Shown here one piece after another: positions 28,265-32,520 of a DNA stretch of 32,520 nt. A model generated the notes under the pieces. That model was not told the origin of the DNA. It saw only the letters and a list, made by a program, of their open reading frames with translations, and made no database searches. How positions within the stretch are numbered: position 1 is the first letter of the stretch; every line of letters starts with the position of its first letter. Origin of the DNA: Comamonadaceae bacterium CD01 (lineage in GTDB: Bacteria; Pseudomonadota; Gammaproteobacteria; Burkholderiales; Burkholderiaceae_C); contig PGEI01000031.1 of assembly GCA_002894305.1 (NCBI GenBank), positions 1-32,520 on the forward strand. The letters run 5' to 3'. The translations under genes and the position numbers were made by a program.

Positions 28265-28641
28265 CACGGACGCCAAATGCGCAGCGCTGCCGGCAACAGC
28301 CAGCTTGACCAGCGCAGCAAACGCCTGGGGCCGGCTACAGCGGTCACGCCCAGCACCGCAATGCTGAGCACCGGGTGCAGGCGGCCAAAGCTGAACAGGC
28401 GCTGCGCCATGGGCGCTGACGGATCCACCCGCTGTCCCTGGGCAACCGCCAGCACTTCCTGCGCTTTGCGCTTCTCGCGCCGCGCGCGCAGGGCGTCACG
28501 CTGCGCGTGGATGCGCTGCAGCACCTCCTGCTGCGCCGGCGTGGCCGCAAGCTCAATCCAGGCGTGCGGCGCACTGCGGCTGGCGACGTCCGCTTGCGGC
28601 GCAGCCTTTTGCATGGAGCTCTGTGTGTTCGGCGCCGCCAT
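28264..28641 (-). CDS. YqjK-like small protein
   Basis: This protein of about 125 residues has a charged, Arg/Lys/Glu-rich helical middle (ATPAQQEVLQRIHAQRDALR). A C-terminal hydrophobic stretch (FGRLHPVLSIAVLGVTAVAG) ends in basic and aromatic residues. By position, after a DUF883 gene and a holin-like gene, it corresponds to yqjK of the E. coli yqjDEK cluster; the sequence alone gives no function. ATG 28641 overlaps the stop of the preceding gene. A GTG two codons upstream is also possible, and both share the strong AAGGAGGG site. Translational coupling to the preceding gene is likely. Confidence 0.7.
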   Translation of the reverse strand: MAAPNTQSSMQKAAPQADVASRSAPHAWIELAATPAQQEVLQRIHAQRDALRARREKRKAQEVLAVAQGQRVDPSAPMAQRLFSFGRLHPVLSIAVLGVTAVAGPRRLLRWSSWLLPAALRIWRP

Positions 28642-28643
28642 GG

Positions 28644-29030
28644 TCACAGACCCTCCTTGAAGGTGTCCCAGTCCTGCGCCAGCTCATGGCGGGTCAGCGC
28701 AAACGGACGGCCCAGGCGCTGCAGCACCCGGACGAGCAAAAAACCGCCCAAACCGCACAACAACAGCGCCGCCGCCACCAGCCACCACAGCACAGTGGTG
28801 CGGTCGGGCGTGTCCCAATACGGCGCGGCGATGGCAGCGGCCAGCAGCAGCAGCGCCACCACGACCAGGCTGCACACGCCAATGGTCAACAGCACCAGCC
28901 AGGCGATTTGCAGGCGCACCTGCGCCCATTCCAGGCGCGCCAGCAGCACGCGGTCATGCGCCGCCTGGGCGCCGCGCTGCGCACTGGCACGCAACTGTTC
29001 ACGCAAGCCCCTGAGGGCCGCCAACGGCAT
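28644..29030 (-). CDS. YqjE-type phage-holin-superfamily membrane protein
   Basis: This 128-residue inner-membrane protein has two long hydrophobic segments (about 42-66, IAWLVLLTIGVCSLVVVALL; and 79-101, VLWWLVAAALLLCGLGGFLL). An amphipathic N-terminal helix precedes them, and a charged C-terminal tail contains RPFALTRHELAQDWDTFKEG, typical of YqjE proteins. Despite the family name, nothing phage-like surrounds it. It sits 15 bases after the DUF883 gene and directly overlaps the yqjK-like gene, so the three form an operon. The role is probably in envelope stress, by analogy with E. coli. Confidence 0.85.
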   Translation of the reverse strand: MPLAALRGLREQLRASAQRGAQAAHDRVLLARLEWAQVRLQIAWLVLLTIGVCSLVVVALLLLAAAIAAPYWDTPDRTTVLWWLVAAALLLCGLGGFLLVRVLQRLGRPFALTRHELAQDWDTFKEGL

Positions 29031-29045
29031 CGGCCCGCGCCCCGG

Positions 29046-29354
29046 TCAGCGACGCGCCAGCAAAAAACCCACCAGCGCGCCCACGGCCAGCGCGGCGCTG
29101 GCGACGCGCCAGGGTTCGTCATGGGCGTAACGGTCGGCGATGCGAGCAGCCTCCTTGGCCTGCTCCGCCGCATCCTGAGCGGCGCGTACGGCCGAGTCGC
29201 GGGCGGCGTGGATGCCGTCGTCCAGGCGCTTGCGCAACTGCTTGATCTCGGGAATGCCATCCAGATCATGGCTGGACAGCAGATTGCGCAAATCACCCAC
29301 CAGGCGTTCGAGTTCGCCCTGGGTGCTGCCTGTCGCTTCAGAGACGGTGTTCAT
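29046..29354 (-). CDS. DUF883 / ElaB-YqjD family membrane-anchored protein
   Basis: This 102-residue protein has a long helical, Ala/Glu/Asp-rich body (LERLVGDLRNLLSSHDLDGI; then an AAQDAAEQAKEAARIAD coiled-coil-like run). One C-terminal membrane anchor, WRVASAALAVGALVGFLLARR, completes it. This is the classic ElaB/YqjD plan; E. coli members bind ribosomes in stationary phase and anchor them to the inner membrane. It is the first gene of a three-gene cluster. ATG 29354 is preceded by AAAGGA about 8 bases away. Confidence 0.9.
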   Translation of the reverse strand: MNTVSEATGSTQGELERLVGDLRNLLSSHDLDGIPEIKQLRKRLDDGIHAARDSAVRAAQDAAEQAKEAARIADRYAHDEPWRVASAALAVGALVGFLLARR

Positions 29355-29527
29355 ATCTCAATCCTTTACTCAGTGGTTACGACAAAAGCACGCGCCGGCT
29401 TGGCCCGAGAGGCTCCCGAACCTGGAAACCAGATGCGGCAACGGCCAGGCCACGCCGGGCATGGAAAACATCTTAATGCCATTACCACCCATTGGTTGCA
29501 CACTTTCAAAGCCTCGCTGCACCGGGT

Positions 29528-30628
29528 TCAAGCGAGCAAGGCACCGACGTGCGCGGCAATCGCCAGCGCACTGGTCAGGCCCGGTGATTCGATGCCAAAC
29601 AGATTGACCAGCCCGGCGATGCCATGCTGCGCCGCCCCCTGAATCAGAAAATCGGCCGCCGGCTGGCCCGGGCCGCTGATCTTGGGCCGCATGCCCGCGT
29701 AGTCTGGTTGCAAGGCGCCGTCGGGCAGCGCGGGCCAGTAGCGGCGCACGGCTGCGGCAAAAGCCGCCGCGTGCCCGGCGTCGACCTGCAGGTCGCCCGG
29801 ATCGTCCACCCACTGCACGTCGGGGCCAAAGCGCGCCTGGCCGCCCAGATCCAGCGTCAGATGCACGCCCAGTCCGCCCTCCTCTGGCACCGGGTAAACC
29901 AGGTGCGAAAACGGCGCCTTGCCGGCCAACGAAAAATAACTGCCCTTGGCAAAAAAGGCCTGTGGCACGAGTGCTGAATCCAATCCGTCGAAACACCGCG
30001 CCAACGCCACGGCGCCCAGCCCTGCGGCATTGACCACGGCACGCGCCCGCAGCACGGTTCCGTCGTGCGTCACCAACGCAAATGCGTGCGGCGCGCAGTG
30101 CATCTGAACCAGCCGCGTGTGCAAGACGACCATGCCGCCAGCCCGCTCCAGATCGGCCTGCAGCGACAGCATCAGCGCATGGCTGTCGACGATGCCGGTG
30201 CTCGGAGAGAGCAGCGCCGCACGGCACTCCAGTTGCGGCTCCAGCCGCTGCACTTGCGCCCAATCCAGCCATTGCAGATCCGTCACGCCATTGGCCCGCG
30301 CCTGCTGCGCAATGCGTTGCAGTTGCCCATACTGCTCCGCATGGGCGGCCACCAGCAGCTTGCCGCAGCGCCGGTGGCCGATGGAGCGCTGCGCGCAGTA
30401 GTCGTACAGCATCTGCCGCCCTTGCACGCACAGCCCGGCCTTGAGCGAGCCGCCCGGGTAGTACAGGCCGGCATGGATGACCTCGCTGTTGCGTGCGCTC
30501 GTTTGTGTGCCGATGGCGCCCTCGGCCTCCAGCACCAGCACCTCGCGCCCCTGCAGCGCCAGCGCGCGCGCCACCGCCAGGCCAACCACCCCGGCGCCCA
30601 CCACCACGCATTCGACGTCATCACTCAT
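29528..30628 (-). CDS. FAD-dependent oxidoreductase, L-2-hydroxyglutarate oxidase-like
   Basis: This 366-residue DAO-family flavoprotein has an N-terminal dinucleotide fold ([18 protein letters not shown], then VLVLEAE). The segment [18 protein letters not shown], followed by [13 protein letters not shown], strongly resembles L-2-hydroxyglutarate dehydrogenase/LhgO. The later [25 protein letters not shown], and [12 protein letters not shown] also agree. The C-terminal [20 protein letters not shown] closes the FAD site. It is shorter than E. coli LhgO (about 420). The reaction would be L-2-hydroxyglutarate to 2-oxoglutarate, with electrons to the respiratory chain. Other 2-hydroxyacid or amino-acid oxidations are possible. 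It stands alone, 173 bases from the yqjD-like gene. Confidence 0.82.
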   Translation of the reverse strand: MSDDVECVVVGAGVVGLAVARALALQGREVLVLEAEGAIGTQTSARNSEVIHAGLYYPGGSLKAGLCVQGRQMLYDYCAQRSIGHRRCGKLLVAAHAEQYGQLQRIAQQARANGVTDLQWLDWAQVQRLEPQLECRAALLSPSTGIVDSHALMLSLQADLERAGGMVVLHTRLVQMHCAPHAFALVTHDGTVLRARAVVNAAGLGAVALARCFDGLDSALVPQAFFAKGSYFSLAGKAPFSHLVYPVPEEGGLGVHLTLDLGGQARFGPDVQWVDDPGDLQVDAGHAAAFAAAVRRYWPALPDGALQPDYAGMRPKISGPGQPAADFLIQGAAQHGIAGLVNLFGIESPGLTSALAIAAHVGALLA

Positions 30629-30936
30629 GAACGCACATCACCCCACAAACAGTCGAAATAGCACGCCAATGATGGTCTGAACCTCTACGCCAGACCAGGT
30701 AAAGGGACAAGCACAAACATCAAGACCAGCACCGCCGCCCAGAGGCAACTGTAGACAATTGTGAACCCCTGACACACCTTCACTACGGCGTCAGCACGAA
30801 AGCGGCTTCAGCAGTAATATGCGGCACCAAACCGACACATCCACGGCACGCACCCTTCGTTTTCTGGGAAACCCGGCAGTCCGAATGTGTCTTATGTGAG
30901 ACAGGTGCAACACAAAAAATCCAAGAACAGCCTTTA
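30629..30936. other. Intergenic region between the LhgO-like gene and phaZ
   Basis: About 310 relatively AT-rich bases separate these divergent genes. It must hold both promoters, but no clear -35/-10 pair stands out. A short minus-strand frame (30783-30968) has no recognisable content and I treat it as chance. I see no repeat or RNA gene. Confidence 0.5.
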
Positions 30937-30949
30937 TGCTGCACTGCAA
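30937..30949 (+). promoter_or_regulatory. PhaR/PhbF-type operator upstream of phaZ
   Basis: TGCTGCACTGCAA fits TG-N-TGC-N3-GCAA, the site I recall for the PHB-responsive repressor PhbF (PhaR) of Herbaspirillum. It lies 17 bases before the phaZ start codon, a position where bound repressor would block transcription or promoter clearance. A second TGCAAC core occurs at 30906-30911. Binding is inferred from sequence only. Confidence 0.6.
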
Positions 30950-30966
30950 CATAGAATCCCCACCCC

Positions 30967-32427
30967 ATGCTCTACACGATTTACGAAACGCAGCGCAGCC
31001 TGATGGAGCCGTTTGCTGACCTGGCGCAAGCTGCGGCCAAGTTTTACAGCAATTCGCTCAATCCCTTCAGCGAAACCCAGCTGTCGCACCGCGTCGCGGC
31101 CAGCTACGAGCTGCTGCACCGCCTTGGCAAGGACTACGAAAAGCCTGAATTCGGCATCCGCACCGTGGACGTCGACGGCATTGGCGTGGCCATTCACGAG
31201 CGCATCGAGATCGACAAGCCTTTTTGCGAGCTGCGCCGCTTCAAACGCTTCTCCGACGACCCGCCCACGCTGACCAAGCTCAAGACGCAGCCCGTGGTGC
31301 TGATCGTCGCACCGCTGTCGGGGCACTACGCCACACTCCTGCGCGAGACCGTGCGCACCATGCTCAGCGGCCACAAGGTCTACATCACCGACTGGAAGAA
31401 CGCCCGCATGGTTCCTCTGGCCGACGGCGACTTCCACCTGGACGACTACGTCAACTACGTGCAGGAATTCGTCCGCCACCTGCAGGCCACCTACGGCAAC
31501 TGCCACGTGATGAGCGTGTGCCAGCCCACGGTTCCGGTGCTGGCCGCCATCTCGCTGATGGCCAGCCGCGGCGAAACCCCGCCGCTGTCGATGACCATGA
31601 TGGGTGGGCCCATCGACGCGCGCCGCTCGCCGACCACGGTGAACAACCTGGCAACGCAGCGCAGTTTCGAGTGGTTTGAAAACAACGTGATATACGGCGT
31701 TCCAGGAAAATTCCCGGGCGTCGGGCGACAGGTCTACCCCGGCTTTCTTCAGCACGTCGGCTTCGTCGCGATGAACCCCGACCGCCACGCCTCCAGCCAC
31801 TACGACTTCTTCAAGAACCTGATCCGCGGCGACGACGCCAGCGCCGAGGCGCACCGCAAGTTCTACGACGAGTACAACGCGGTACTCGACATGGACGCGA
31901 ACTACTACCTGGAGACGATCAAGACCGTGTTCCAGGACTTCAGCCTGGTCAACGGCACCTGGGACGTCCGCTCACCCGAGGGCGCGATCGAACGCGTGCG
32001 CCCGCAGGACATCCAGAACACCGCCTTGCTGACCGTCGAAGGCGAGTTCGACGACATCTCCGGCAGCGGCCAGACCCGTGCGGCCCAGGATCTGTGCACG
32101 CAGATTGCCGACGACCGGCGCCAGCACATCGAAGTCAAGGGCGCGGGCCACTACGGCATCTTCAGCGGCCGGCGCTGGCGCGAATATGTCTATCCGCAGG
32201 TGCGCGACTTCATGGCGCGCAACGAACCACAAGCCCTGGCATTGAACAAACTCCACGCTGAAGAAGCGCGGGCCAAATTCATCGAGGCGAAGGAGACCCA
32301 GGCCGAGGAAGCCAAGGTGGCACTGACCGAATCCATGGCCGCCGAGCCCGTGGCCGCCAAGCCTGCAATTGCAGAACCCGCGCCCAGCGCGCCCGCGCGC
32401 CGCAGCGGTTCGCGCCGCGCCGCATGA
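30967..32427 (+). CDS. phaZ: Intracellular polyhydroxybutyrate depolymerase
   Basis: This 486-residue enzyme degrades stored PHB granules inside the cell. The sequence closely follows Ralstonia PhaZ1: an N-terminal MLYTIYETQRSLMEPFADLA, then APLSGHYATLLRETVRTML. The catalytic cysteine is C185 in SVCQPTVPVLAAISLM, in place of the serine of a lipase box. Further landmarks are MMGGPIDARRSPTTVNNLA, VEGEFDDISGSGQT with the catalytic Asp, and GAGHYGIFSGRRWRE with the catalytic His. There is no signal peptide, so it is intracellular. About 60 residues beyond the usual end form a charged Ala/Glu/Pro tail finishing RRSGSRRAA, not present in the Ralstonia enzyme as I remember it. No Shine-Dalgarno sequence is visible before ATG 30967. 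A PhaR-type operator lies just upstream. Confidence 0.94.
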   Translation: MLYTIYETQRSLMEPFADLAQAAAKFYSNSLNPFSETQLSHRVAASYELLHRLGKDYEKPEFGIRTVDVDGIGVAIHERIEIDKPFCELRRFKRFSDDPPTLTKLKTQPVVLIVAPLSGHYATLLRETVRTMLSGHKVYITDWKNARMVPLADGDFHLDDYVNYVQEFVRHLQATYGNCHVMSVCQPTVPVLAAISLMASRGETPPLSMTMMGGPIDARRSPTTVNNLATQRSFEWFENNVIYGVPGKFPGVGRQVYPGFLQHVGFVAMNPDRHASSHYDFFKNLIRGDDASAEAHRKFYDEYNAVLDMDANYYLETIKTVFQDFSLVNGTWDVRSPEGAIERVRPQDIQNTALLTVEGEFDDISGSGQTRAAQDLCTQIADDRRQHIEVKGAGHYGIFSGRRWREYVYPQVRDFMARNEPQALALNKLHAEEARAKFIEAKETQAEEAKVALTESMAAEPVAAKPAIAEPAPSAPARRSGSRRAA

Positions 32428-32461
32428 AGCCCCAACGCGAGGCCGCAGATTCTTCCCCGTC

Positions 32462-32508
32462 ATACCGGCGGAAGAACGTCACCCCGGACTCTGATCCGGG
32501 GCCGGTAT
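32462..32508. repeat. Nested palindromic repeat at the window end
   Basis: An outer pair ATACCGGC (32462-32469) and GCCGGTAT (32501-32508) encloses an inner hairpin CCCCGGA (32482-32488) / TCCGGGG (32495-32501). A short direct repeat CGTCA-N2-CC also occurs at 32458 and 32477. It resembles the dispersed extragenic palindromes of proteobacteria (CGTCA..CCGGA..TCCGG..). It may also serve as a phaZ 3' structure, though there is no T-run. It may continue past the window. Confidence 0.6.
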
Positions 32509-32520
32509 CCAGCCCTCGCC

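Noticed and set aside
28644-29030. Holin-family protein as a sign of prophage
   Set aside because: It sits in a yqjD-yqjE-yqjK-like cluster and no lysis, capsid or integrase gene is nearby.
29494-29501. GGTTGCAC near the LhgO-like gene
   Set aside because: It matches the PutA core but is a lone copy, lacks the ninth base of the putA 9-mer, and is not near a proline gene.
30783-30968. 61-residue minus-strand frame upstream of phaZ
   Set aside because: It starts inside the phaZ start region, has no ribosome binding site and no recognisable features.

Overview
The window is GC-rich, densely coded bacterial chromosome. The gene set points to a betaproteobacterium of the order Burkholderiales, probably Comamonadaceae: a full-length PutA, an intracellular PHB depolymerase close to the Ralstonia PhaZ1 type, an ilvB-ilvH-ilvC-pssA-leuA order, and class 2 PyrD. 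I see no phage, plasmid, CRISPR, tRNA or rRNA. It looks like core metabolic chromosome with a few intergenic repeats.

Layout. (1) 151-5348: a PAS-PAS-GGDEF-EAL signalling protein, exonuclease I (minus), and a lipoprotein lytic transglycosylase (plus). (2) 5356-11221: proline use, with putA followed by the proline/Na+ symporter putP. Four copies of a PutA-operator-like 9-mer surround the putA start, and a MITE-like inverted repeat lies between putA and putP. (3) 11333-13349: an IclR-type regulator and a PBP7-like endopeptidase. (4) 13411-23356: branched-chain amino acid synthesis, all on minus. ilvB-ilvH-ilvC ends at a strong terminator and pssA follows. Then comes a leucine-attenuated operon with two different 2-isopropylmalate synthases in tandem (type 2, then type 1). 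A plus-strand pair (FAH-family hydrolase and maleylacetoacetate isomerase) sits between pssA and the leu operon. (5) 23658-28211: oligopeptidase A, a periplasmic glutaredoxin-like protein that looks frameshifted near its 3' end, rpiA (minus) and pyrD (plus). (6) 28264-30628, minus: a yqjD-yqjE-yqjK-like membrane/stress cluster and an L-2-hydroxyglutarate oxidase-like flavoprotein. (7) 30937-32427: a PhaR/PhbF-type operator and phaZ with an unusual C-terminal tail. A palindromic repeat closes the window.

How the parts fit. IlvBH and IlvC make the precursors of valine and leucine, and the two LeuA enzymes commit 2-oxoisovalerate to leucine. The leu operon carries a clear transcription attenuator: an 18-residue leader peptide with six leucines (three of them CUA codons), an intrinsic terminator and a plausible antiterminator. 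PutA and PutP form a proline catabolic unit, with PutA probably also acting as its own repressor. The features most worth following up are the leu attenuator with its tandem unlike LeuA enzymes, the clustered PutA operators, and the apparent frameshift in the glutaredoxin-like gene. No wholly unknown system is evident.
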